This document shows positions 45,146-52,601 of a stretch of 64,000 nt of DNA, in pieces. Below the pieces are notes generated by a model. That model saw nothing but the letters and a program-made list of their open reading frames with translations. It searched no databases and was not told where the DNA came from. The translations under genes were made by a program, and so were the position numbers. Origin of the DNA: Limosilactobacillus coleohominis 101-4-CHN (GTDB lineage Bacteria > Bacillota > Bacilli > Lactobacillales > Lactobacillaceae); the NCBI RefSeq assembly GCF_000161935.1, contig NZ_GG698802.1, positions 201,320 to 265,319 of the forward strand. The letters run 5' to 3'. Each line of letters begins with the position of its first letter. The first letter of the stretch is position 1.

Positions 45146-46027
45146 CTATTCCACTAAAGCAGCGTAATGACCAGCAGACACTTCGCGTAACGGTAATTTA
45201 GCGGAATCACCATCATAAGTAAATGGTTGTCGCACCCGCTCATAAGTTGGATCTGGGACCGGGACTGCCGATAGCAAACTCTTAGTATATGGATGAAATG
45301 GATGGTTGACGATTTCATCTGCCGTTCCTAATTCAACTAGTTTACCGTGATACATCACGCCAATTCGGTCAGAAATATACTTAACCATCGAAATATCATG
45401 AGCGATAAATAAATATGTTAATTGTTTTGTGTCTTTAAGGTGTTCCATTAATTTAACAATTTGAGCCTGAATGGAAACATCCAGCGCAGATAGCGGCTCA
45501 TCCGCGACCACAAATTCTGGATCCGTAGCTAAAGCGCGGGCAATTCCGATCCGTTGCCGTTGCCCACCAGAAAATTCATAGGGATAACGGTTCATTACAT
45601 CAGGCGTGAGGCCAACTAGTTCCATTGTTTCTGCTACTCGCTGGTCAAGTTCTTGCCGACTACTGGTCTGCTGATGAACTTTTAAACCTTCCGCGATGAT
45701 ATCGCGTACCGCCATCCGTGGGTCCAATGATGAATACGGATCTTGAAAAATCATTGCAGTTTCGTGATGGAATTTTTTTAAAGCTTGCCCTCTTTTTAAT
45801 GCCGTAATATCTTGACCGTGATAGAGAATTTGACCAGTGGTTGGTTGATAAAGGTTAAGGACACAGCGCCCCGTGGTGGTCTTACCCGATCCCGATTCAC
45901 CAACTAAGCCAAATACTTCTCCACGACGAATGCTAAAAGTCACGTCATCGACCGCGTGAACTTCATCAGGATGGCCTTGGTGAAAATATTTTTTCAAATG
46001 CTTAACTTCAACTAGATTACTATTCAT
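45146..46027 (-). CDS. oppF: Oligopeptide ABC transporter ATPase OppF
   Basis: One of two ATPases that power oligopeptide import, 293 residues. It has Walker [14 protein letters not shown] near residue 39, the signature [15 protein letters not shown], Walker [15 protein letters not shown], and the C-terminal oligopeptide extension around [19 protein letters not shown]. Its start overlaps the oppD stop by 8 bases. It is the last transporter gene and is followed by three peptidase genes. Confidence 0.95.
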   Translation of the reverse strand: MNSNLVEVKHLKKYFHQGHPDEVHAVDDVTFSIRRGEVFGLVGESGSGKTTTGRCVLNLYQPTTGQILYHGQDITALKRGQALKKFHHETAMIFQDPYSSLDPRMAVRDIIAEGLKVHQQTSSRQELDQRVAETMELVGLTPDVMNRYPYEFSGGQRQRIGIARALATDPEFVVADEPLSALDVSIQAQIVKLMEHLKDTKQLTYLFIAHDISMVKYISDRIGVMYHGKLVELGTADEIVNHPFHPYTKSLLSAVPVPDPTYERVRQPFTYDGDSAKLPLREVSAGHYAALVE

Positions 46028-47078
46028 TGGCGGACCCCTCCTTGGTTAAACGGTCAGCATAATGTTGCCGGCGTTGTTCAAGTTTTTCTGTCAGGTGTAC
46101 TTGTGGAGCCCGTTCATCAAGGAGCCAAGTAGCGGCATAGTGAGTGTCACTAACCTTAAAGAACGGAGGCATTTTTTGATAATCAATCGTTAGAGCATGT
46201 TGATTGCGGTTTGCAAACGGATCGCCCGCTGGTGGATTGATTAGATTCGGCGGATTACCCGGAATTGATTCTAGGTCACCCTCATTCATATCCATTGTCG
46301 GTGTTGATTTAAGCAGTCCAACTGTGTACGGATGCTGCGGATGATAAAAGATATCTTCGACCGTGCCAAATTCAAGAATTCGCCCAGCGTACATAACGGC
46401 CACCCGATCTGCAATTCCAGCAACGACCCCTAAGTCATGGGTAATGAAAATGACCGCTGTTTTGAGTTCATCACGAAGCTGTTTAATCAACGCCAAAATT
46501 TGCGATTGAATGGTTACGTCAAGGGCCGTGGTTGGTTCATCGGCAATCAACACTTTCGGGTGACAGATAAGCGCCATTGCAATTACGATTCGTTGTCGCA
46601 TTCCGCCAGAAAATTGGTATGGAAAATTATTGAAACGCTGCTTAGCATTCACAATGCCCACTTTTTCCATAATGGTGAGTGCCCGTTGTCTGGCAGTGGC
46701 CCGATCAAGTTTTTGATGTTTTAATAACGGTTCCATAATCTGCTTGCCCACCCGCATAGTTGGATCAAGAGCTGTCATTGGATCTTGAAAGATCTCAGCT
46801 AATTCATTGCCCCGCAGTTCTTGAAGTTCCTTTTCCGGCATCTTTAGAAGGTCTTTCCCTTCATACTCAACGGATCCACCCACAACTTTGGCGTTGTTAG
46901 GGAGAAGTTGCATTACTGCCTTGGTAGTCACTGACTTGCCAGAACCAGATTCACCGACTAATGCCAGGATTTCGCCTGGATGAAGTTTTAGTGTGACATC
47001 GCGAATTGCGTGGACTTCACCCTCCATTGTGTGGAAGTCAATGGAAAGATGTTTGATTTTTAATACGTCTGTCGCCAT
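46020..47078 (-). CDS. oppD: Oligopeptide ABC transporter ATPase OppD
   Basis: The partner ATPase, 352 residues. It has Walker A GESGSGKSVTTKA near residue 42, signature FSGGMRQRIVIAMAL, and Walker B VLIADEPTTALDVT. The C-terminal region contains HPQHPYTVGLLKSTP and ESIPGNPPNLINPPAGDPF, typical of OppD/DppD. The conserved cysteines that hold a cluster in some homologues are missing. It overlaps oppF by 8 bases and starts 6 bases after oppC. Confidence 0.95.
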   Translation of the reverse strand: MATDVLKIKHLSIDFHTMEGEVHAIRDVTLKLHPGEILALVGESGSGKSVTTKAVMQLLPNNAKVVGGSVEYEGKDLLKMPEKELQELRGNELAEIFQDPMTALDPTMRVGKQIMEPLLKHQKLDRATARQRALTIMEKVGIVNAKQRFNNFPYQFSGGMRQRIVIAMALICHPKVLIADEPTTALDVTIQSQILALIKQLRDELKTAVIFITHDLGVVAGIADRVAVMYAGRILEFGTVEDIFYHPQHPYTVGLLKSTPTMDMNEGDLESIPGNPPNLINPPAGDPFANRNQHALTIDYQKMPPFFKVSDTHYAATWLLDERAPQVHLTEKLEQRRQHYADRLTKEGSANE

Positions 47079-47084
47079 TTTATC

Positions 47085-48017
47085 TCACCCCTTTGTATTT
47101 GGATCAAAAGCATCCCGGAGGCCATCACCAAGAAGATTGAACGCAATCATCATCAGTGAGAGGACAATCACTGGCTCCCAGAGTTGGTATTGGTAAAATT
47201 GAAATCCTTTTTCACCAGCGTTTAATAGAGTCCCTAATGATGCATTTGGTGCTTTAACCCCAATGCCAATAAAGGATAGTAAAGCTTCTAGAAAAATTGC
47301 TGCGGGAATAGTGAACATTGTCCTGGTAATCACTACACCCATCGTATTAGGTAGAATGTGTTTTAAGGCAATTTTGACGGGACTTTCCCCCATCGCTTGG
47401 GCTGCAAGGACAAAGTCAGCACTTTTGATTTGCATTGCAGAAGCACGTACCAATCGTGCCATGAGAACCCAAGATCCTAATGCAATCGCAAATACAATCG
47501 AAGTTAATCCTGGTTTAAAAATAATCAACAGAAGCATGATTAATACCAGTTCCGGAATCGAACTAATGATTTCGATAATCCGTTGCATGATGTTGTCAAC
47601 GCGACCCCCGCACCAACCGGAAACGAGGCCGTAAGGTACACCAATGACGATATCAACAACTGTTGCAAAGACCGCAATCATTAGTGAAATCCTGGTGCCA
47701 TATAATAACCGCGATAGCATATCCCGACCAAGATTATCAGTTCCTAATAAGTAACTTGCGTTTTGAAATGGATGTAAGTTCGATAAACTGACATTTTGCG
47801 CATTCGGATCATGAGGCATCCAAACCAACGAAATTATCGATACGACAACAACAAATGTTAAAAAGCCAAGTGAGACCATTGCTGCAGTATTTTTCTTAAG
47901 TTCTCGCCATGCCTTCGTTCGAAAGGAAAGCGAGTGTTCTGCTAATTCCCCCGAATGATTGTGGAGAACATCAGCGTTCACAAACTCAAATGACTGTGCA
48001 GTTTCAGGCTGTTTCAT
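47085..48017 (-). CDS. oppC: Oligopeptide ABC transporter permease OppC
   Basis: An inner-membrane channel subunit of 310 residues with about six helices. The N-terminal cytoplasmic region of about 50 residues is followed by the binding-protein-dependent permease domain, with LLGTDNLGRDMLSRLLYGTR, and the EAA loop VLAAQAMGESPVKIALKHILPN. The ATG at 48017 follows AGGGGG and lies just after the oppB stop; the frame is open further upstream inside oppB. Confidence 0.95.
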   Translation of the reverse strand: MKQPETAQSFEFVNADVLHNHSGELAEHSLSFRTKAWRELKKNTAAMVSLGFLTFVVVVSIISLVWMPHDPNAQNVSLSNLHPFQNASYLLGTDNLGRDMLSRLLYGTRISLMIAVFATVVDIVIGVPYGLVSGWCGGRVDNIMQRIIEIISSIPELVLIMLLLIIFKPGLTSIVFAIALGSWVLMARLVRASAMQIKSADFVLAAQAMGESPVKIALKHILPNTMGVVITRTMFTIPAAIFLEALLSFIGIGVKAPNASLGTLLNAGEKGFQFYQYQLWEPVIVLSLMMIAFNLLGDGLRDAFDPNTKG

Positions 48018-48018
48018 A

Positions 48019-48951
48019 TTAGTGTTCCCCCTTTTCTTCGGAAAGAATGCGCGGATCAACCAGGCCATAAACAATATCCGTTAATAAAATGATGCTACAT
48101 AACAGTAGGCAATAGAACATTGTTAGTCCCATAATGACCGGATAGTCGTTTGACAAGACGGAGTTAATAAATAGCTCCCCAATTCCCGGAACAGAGAAAA
48201 TATTTTCCACCACCATGGAACCGGTAATGAGGGTCACGGCCAATGGACCAATTAGGGTTAAAGCTGGAATAATGCTATTCTTCAAAGCATGATGAAAAAC
48301 AACTTCGCGGGTTGAAAGGCCCTTTGCTTTGGCGAGCAAAATGTAATCTGAATTCAAAACTTCTACCATTTCTGTCCGTACAAAGCGTGAAACCTGGGCC
48401 ATTGGGACTGCTGATAACGCAATCGTTGGTAAAACCGTCGAAGGGAAGCCATCCCAACTGGCAACCGGGAACAGGCCGAGCTTAAATCCGAGATAGTATT
48501 GCAACAGAATTGCCAAAATAAAACTGGGGAATGAGATTCCGATTACTGCTAATGTACTGCTCGTTGTATCAACCCAGGTTCCTTTCTTCAGCGCTCCGAG
48601 ACTACCGAAGATAATGCCAACCACAACGCCTAAAACGAGTGCTTGAAGACTAATGAGAATTGACGGACCAACTCGGCGCCCGATTAATTCAGCGACGGAT
48701 GTACTGGTGTATTGGTAGGACATCCCAAAATCACCATGAAATAAACCACCCATATAGGAAAGGTATTGCTGCCACACTGGTCGATTCAATCCATACTGTT
48801 TTTCAACCGCTAGTTGTTGCGTCTTCGTTAATTTCATTGTATTGCCAAGTGGTGATCCCGGAATCATCTTCATTAAGAAGAAGGTTAGTGTTGCCACGAT
48901 AAAGAGGGTTAAGACCATCATTAATAATCGTTTGCAAATGTATCTTTTCAT
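48019..48951 (-). CDS. oppB: Oligopeptide ABC transporter permease OppB
   Basis: The other channel subunit, 310 residues with six helices. The opening ICKRLLMMVLTLFIVATLTF is typical of OppB/DppB, as are FLMKMIPGSPLG, GLNRPVWQQYL and the EAA loop LLAKAKGLSTREVVFHHALK. CGGAGG precedes the ATG. A hairpin lies between oppA and this gene and may lower its expression relative to the binding protein. Confidence 0.95.
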   Translation of the reverse strand: MKRYICKRLLMMVLTLFIVATLTFFLMKMIPGSPLGNTMKLTKTQQLAVEKQYGLNRPVWQQYLSYMGGLFHGDFGMSYQYTSTSVAELIGRRVGPSILISLQALVLGVVVGIIFGSLGALKKGTWVDTTSSTLAVIGISFPSFILAILLQYYLGFKLGLFPVASWDGFPSTVLPTIALSAVPMAQVSRFVRTEMVEVLNSDYILLAKAKGLSTREVVFHHALKNSIIPALTLIGPLAVTLITGSMVVENIFSVPGIGELFINSVLSNDYPVIMGLTMFYCLLLCSIILLTDIVYGLVDPRILSEEKGEH

Positions 48952-48970
48952 AAGAACCTCCGTTTCTACA

Positions 48971-49013
48971 AATAAAGAAGGTCAGACAGAGGAGCAAGTC
49001 GACCTTCTTTATT
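48971..49013 (-). terminator. Intercistronic hairpin between oppA and oppB
   Basis: AATAAAGAAGGTC and GACCTTCTTTATT are a perfect 13-bp inverted repeat around a 17-base loop, about 12 bases after the oppA stop. It lacks a strong T run, so partial termination or mRNA 3'-end protection is more likely than a full stop. That would let oppA product exceed the permease subunits. Confidence 0.65.
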
Positions 49014-49024
49014 GATCACGTTAA

Positions 49025-50653
49025 TTACTTTTTCCATTGAGCATATTGGTATTGAGCAACTGTATTGAATGGTCCGTAATTTAGACCAGTGACGTGTTTT
49101 GAAACTAAGTGGGCTTGTGCTGCAGTGTACATCGGCACCCCATCAGCGTTGGTATGAACTTGTTTGTTTGCCTGTTGGAGAAGCTTGTAACGTTCGCTAG
49201 CTGACTTGGTACCGTCATTGGCTTCATTAAGCAAGTTATCGAGCTTTTCATCTGTGTTATTTGTGAAGTTAACTTTATTGCCGGTTTTCAGGAGGGAGAG
49301 AAAGTCAGAAGCGTCAGGAACACTAGAATTCCAGTCAGTTAAGTTCAATTCAAACTTACCAGCAAAATCCCGGCTAACGTGTTGGGCGTGTGGTAGAGTA
49401 GTTACTTCAACTTTGAGTCCCTTAAATTGTTTTTGGAGGGTTGATTGAAGGTATTCAGCAACTTGTTTTTGATCATCGGTATTATCAGCTAACAGATTTA
49501 ATGTCATTTGTTTCTTACCGAGATCCTTTTGCGCAGCCTTCCAATAACTTTGGGCTTTTTGCTTGTTTTGTTTTTGCAGATGGCCAGCCTCTTTAGCAAA
49601 ATCTTCACCAGTCTTCGGATTCTTCATATCACCCTCTGGAACCCATCCAGTAGCACCTACAGAACCGTCTTGTAAAACTTTCTTGGCAAGTTGATTATTA
49701 TTAAACGCGTAGTTTACGGCCTGGCGGAAGTTCTCATTCTTGGTCAATTCATTTTGCCCATTGAAGTACAAGTAATATTGCGTTGCCATCAGGCTAGTAT
49801 GAAGTTCTTTATTCCCCTTGTTTCCCTTCACGTAATCTGCAGTCACAGCAGTTTCTTGAACTTTACCAGACTTAAAGAGGTTTTGCGCAGTGTTATTATC
49901 CTTAGTAACTTGGACATTTACCTTCTTCATATGAACATTCTTTTTACCGTAGTAATGCTCGTTCTTAACGTAGCTCCATTCATCATCACTGCCCCCATTC
50001 CAGTTGGTGACTTTAAATGGTCCGTTATAAACGGCCTTTGATGATGATGAACCATATTTACTGCCTTCCTTAGCTAATACTTTATGGTTTACTGGCTTTA
50101 AATTCGCTGCAAAATTATTCCGCACGTTCACGGTTGGCTGTTTCTTAGCAAAGTTGAATTGCACTTTATATTTTCCCAGTGCTTTAACTCCTAACGAGGA
50201 AGTCGGTGCTGATCCCTTCGCAACTTGATCGTAGTTTTCAAGGTTGGAAACCTTATCCGCTGCTTGTGACTTGGTTTTTGGATCAGCCCAGTGGCGCATT
50301 GAGGCAACGTAATCTTGGGCAGTCACCTCATCACCATTACTCCATTTGAGTCCTTTCTTTAAGTTAAATGTCCAGGTCTTACCGTCATTGGTAACGGTTG
50401 GCTGTGAAGCAGCTTCACCAAGTACAACTTTATTATTTTTATCATATTTAAGCAGTCCTTCAAACGACTGAACTTGCATGGAAGTACTTGGTGTTTCGAT
50501 GGTTTTTGCAGGATCAAGGGTGACCGGATTTGCTTTTAAAGTCACGTTTAAATCTCCGCTTGCTTTGTTTTTCCCACTATTGCCACAAGCTGCTAACGAC
50601 ATTGCTGTTAAAGCAACACCAGCTAAAGTCACCACTTTTTTGTTCATCTTCAT
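49025..50653 (-). CDS. oppA: Oligopeptide-binding lipoprotein OppA
   Basis: Surface peptide receptor of the Opp transporter, 542 residues. A lipoprotein signal ends in the lipobox LAAC with lipidated Cys23. The SBP family 5 domain follows, with LTLDP-like KANPVTLDPAKT near residue 40, NLKKGLKWSNGDEVTAQDYVAS and YNGPFKVTNWN. The protein is Lys/Asn-rich. The start has GGAGG upstream. Expression is controlled by a T-box riboswitch whose terminator ends about 120 bases before the gene. It heads the eight-gene peptide uptake and hydrolysis operon. Confidence 0.95.
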   Translation of the reverse strand: MKMNKKVVTLAGVALTAMSLAACGNSGKNKASGDLNVTLKANPVTLDPAKTIETPSTSMQVQSFEGLLKYDKNNKVVLGEAASQPTVTNDGKTWTFNLKKGLKWSNGDEVTAQDYVASMRHWADPKTKSQAADKVSNLENYDQVAKGSAPTSSLGVKALGKYKVQFNFAKKQPTVNVRNNFAANLKPVNHKVLAKEGSKYGSSSSKAVYNGPFKVTNWNGGSDDEWSYVKNEHYYGKKNVHMKKVNVQVTKDNNTAQNLFKSGKVQETAVTADYVKGNKGNKELHTSLMATQYYLYFNGQNELTKNENFRQAVNYAFNNNQLAKKVLQDGSVGATGWVPEGDMKNPKTGEDFAKEAGHLQKQNKQKAQSYWKAAQKDLGKKQMTLNLLADNTDDQKQVAEYLQSTLQKQFKGLKVEVTTLPHAQHVSRDFAGKFELNLTDWNSSVPDASDFLSLLKTGNKVNFTNNTDEKLDNLLNEANDGTKSASERYKLLQQANKQVHTNADGVPMYTAAQAHLVSKHVTGLNYGPFNTVAQYQYAQWKK

Positions 50654-50774
50654 AATTTTTTCCTCCTGTAAGGCGTTGGATTAACCGAAATTCTAATTGC
50701 TTTTTAATCTGACTAATGTCCGTAATGTCTGATTCCATGATCCTCACCTCACTCGAAAAGTTATTTGATTGAAC

Positions 50775-51063
50775 AAAAAAGTCCTAAGTAGCTAATAAAC
50801 TAGCTACTTAGGACGATCCATTTACCGTGTTACCACCTAATTTTATTTAGTCATTACTGACTAAACCTCTGAACGTACGTGTTCATACGCTGGCATGATA
50901 AAGGATGCATTCCTGGCGACCCTACTTAGTTCAAGTCACATTGCTCAAGGATGATCTTCAATGCTTGCTTAACCTTCCCCTTTCACCACTACGGGGACTC
51001 TCTGATCGTCAAGAAAACATTTACTGTTCCTCTCGTCGCAAATCTTTGTTCAATTAATTGTTG
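50775..51063 (-). promoter_or_regulatory. T-box riboswitch controlling the opp-peptidase operon
   Basis: On the minus strand the leader holds a Stem I with AGTA (51022-51025) opposite GAAGATCATCCTTGAG, an apical CCCC/GGGG stem, a small stem TTTAGTCA-GTAA-TGACTAAA, the T-box core AGGTGGTAACACGG (50825-50838), and the terminator GTCCTAAGTAGCTAG/CTAGCTACTTAGGAC-type stem (50781-50814) ending in TTTTTT. The best specifier is ATC (Ile, 50953-50955), followed by the expected purine. The tRNA-end-binding bases TGGT imply discriminator A, which suits tRNA-Ile and disfavours the alternative frame GAT (Asp). Uncharged tRNA would allow transcription of oppA and the genes after it. Confidence 0.9.
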
Positions 51064-51069
51064 TCTAAG

Positions 51070-51098
51070 ATATTAATTAGAATTTTCTCATTTGTCAA
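51070..51098 (-). promoter_or_regulatory. Promoter of the T-box-opp operon
   Basis: TTGACA (51093-51098), a 17-base spacer and TAATAT (51070-51075) on the minus strand. The predicted start near 51063 is just ahead of T-box Stem I. Confidence 0.85.
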
Positions 51099-51172
51099 CG
51101 ACAAAATTTAATTATTTTCAAATCCAACGGAGCAGTAAGCGCTTCCTATGCTGATAAAATAGTATTTTTAAA

Positions 51173-51211
51173 AAGCAAAAAAATCCGTGAAAATATTATT
51201 TCACGGATTTT
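51173..51211 (-). terminator. Intrinsic terminator after pgpA
   Basis: AAAATCCGTGAAA and TTTCACGGATTTT pair perfectly around a 6-base loop. On the minus strand the stem runs into a T run (51173-51183 read as T). It lies 5 bases after the pgpA stop. Confidence 0.88.
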
Positions 51212-51216
51212 GATAA

Positions 51217-51714
51217 TTATGCTTCTTGGTGGGCTAATTTACCACAGGCAGCGGCAACAATCGCTCCTAATAAATCATCAATGAATGTATTCACGTGTCC
51301 ACTGTCGGTATCAAATTGCTTAATAATCCCTGACTTCACTCGATCAAGATAACCAAAGTTAGTAACCCCAATTGTGCCATATAGTTCCGCAATTTGCAGT
51401 GCCAGTGCCTCATCAACACCAAACACACCAGCATCATTTTTAATAATTGCAGCTAGAGGCTCCGCAACTTGGTTGTCTTCAGTCAAGCGGTCTAATTCTA
51501 GGCCGACCATCGCATTATTTAAAAATTCACGCTTGTGCATGACATCAATGACGGCTTCCTGGCATTCTTCATGAGTTAGTTTCGGGATGAACTCTTCCTG
51601 CATCTTAAAGGTCAAGTTTACAAGATCATCAATCGTTACCCCACGCTCCTGAAGTCGCTTAACAACAAAATTAAAGGCTTTCGTATCTGGATATTTAAAA
51701 TTAGCGTTTTGCAT
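51217..51714 (-). CDS. pgpA: Phosphatidylglycerophosphatase A
   Basis: A 165-residue protein of the PgpA family, which dephosphorylates phosphatidylglycerophosphate to phosphatidylglycerol. Conserved parts are FNFVVKRLQERGVTIDDLV near the N-terminus, AIIKNDAGVFGVDEALALQI, and the C-terminal FIDDLLGAIVAAACGKLAH with acidic pair DD. The Firmicute form is soluble-looking and lacks clear helices through the membrane. Start with GGAGAACG upstream. It lies 12 bases after the DUF915 hydrolase gene and is the last of a three-gene minus-strand unit. Confidence 0.9.
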   Translation of the reverse strand: MQNANFKYPDTKAFNFVVKRLQERGVTIDDLVNLTFKMQEEFIPKLTHEECQEAVIDVMHKREFLNNAMVGLELDRLTEDNQVAEPLAAIIKNDAGVFGVDEALALQIAELYGTIGVTNFGYLDRVKSGIIKQFDTDSGHVNTFIDDLLGAIVAAACGKLAHQEA

Positions 51715-51726
51715 ACGTTCTCCTTT

Positions 51727-52572
51727 TTATTTGTACCAGAGTGTTTTTAAAATATCATTTAAGATCTGCTTTTTTTGGTGCAGTTGGACATGATTAGTAT
51801 GCGGATAAACATGTTCAGCATAGTTAACCCGTTTATTTTGTAGCAGGGTGCGGAGCATCTCCGACTGAATATGTGGCACTTCACCATCAGTGCGTCCGCC
51901 CTTAGCGCCCATCCAATTATAAATTTTACCAATGCGGACTAGGGATGTGTGACGAATTTGACGCTCCATTAATTTAAAGTTACTATCCTTAGATTTCTTA
52001 AATAACCATTTCGTAAATTTAGTTCGTTCTCCGAAAGTTTCATCAACGGGAGTCCCAAGCAAAATCACTTTGGGGAAACGTATATTTTTTTGAATATCGG
52101 GCGAACTAATATAAGCATGGAGCCATTCGGTTCCACCATAGGAATGGGCCACTACATTTAAAGTGCGAACATGGTACTGATTATGTAATATTCGCATTAC
52201 TCGAGTTAACTGCTTGGTTTGAGCCTGATAACCAGGAGTGTAGTTCCAATCATATAGTAACTGGATAATTGAATTTTTCTGATTTAAATTACCCTTGATG
52301 CGTACGTGACCATTGGGGGCCACCCAAATCGTCATCCTTTTTTGGGCAACATTCCTTTTTTGAGCAGTATTGATCAGTTTTTGGTAAGTCCACGTGTTAC
52401 CACCCCAGCCAGGAATAAGTAAAGTTGGCGTGGACTGATACCGAACTTGTGGATTATTGATTTGAATGGACTGCTCTTTACTACCTCGTAAAAGATACAA
52501 CTGAACTGCCCCACCAATCAAAATCATGATCAGAATAATTCTGAGAATGACTCGACCAACTTTGGCAATCAT
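51727..52572 (-). CDS. DUF915-family alpha/beta hydrolase, membrane-anchored
   Basis: A 281-residue protein with one N-terminal transmembrane anchor (about residues 8-27) and an extracellular alpha/beta hydrolase domain. Motifs are TLLIPGWGGNTWTY (oxyanion region), the nucleophile elbow NVVAHSYGGTEWL with Ser near residue 144, an acid region TDGEVPH, and a C-terminal His in PHTNHVQLH. The family is common in lactobacilli and includes lipase-like enzymes, but substrates are unproven. It is flanked closely by the PLD-ATPase gene (29 bases upstream) and pgpA (12 bases downstream), giving a lipid-flavoured operon. Confidence 0.9.
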   Translation of the reverse strand: MIAKVGRVILRIILIMILIGGAVQLYLLRGSKEQSIQINNPQVRYQSTPTLLIPGWGGNTWTYQKLINTAQKRNVAQKRMTIWVAPNGHVRIKGNLNQKNSIIQLLYDWNYTPGYQAQTKQLTRVMRILHNQYHVRTLNVVAHSYGGTEWLHAYISSPDIQKNIRFPKVILLGTPVDETFGERTKFTKWLFKKSKDSNFKLMERQIRHTSLVRIGKIYNWMGAKGGRTDGEVPHIQSEMLRTLLQNKRVNYAEHVYPHTNHVQLHQKKQILNDILKTLWYK

Positions 52573-52601
52573 CTTGCCACCTTCTATCTAATGTGTCTGA
52601 T

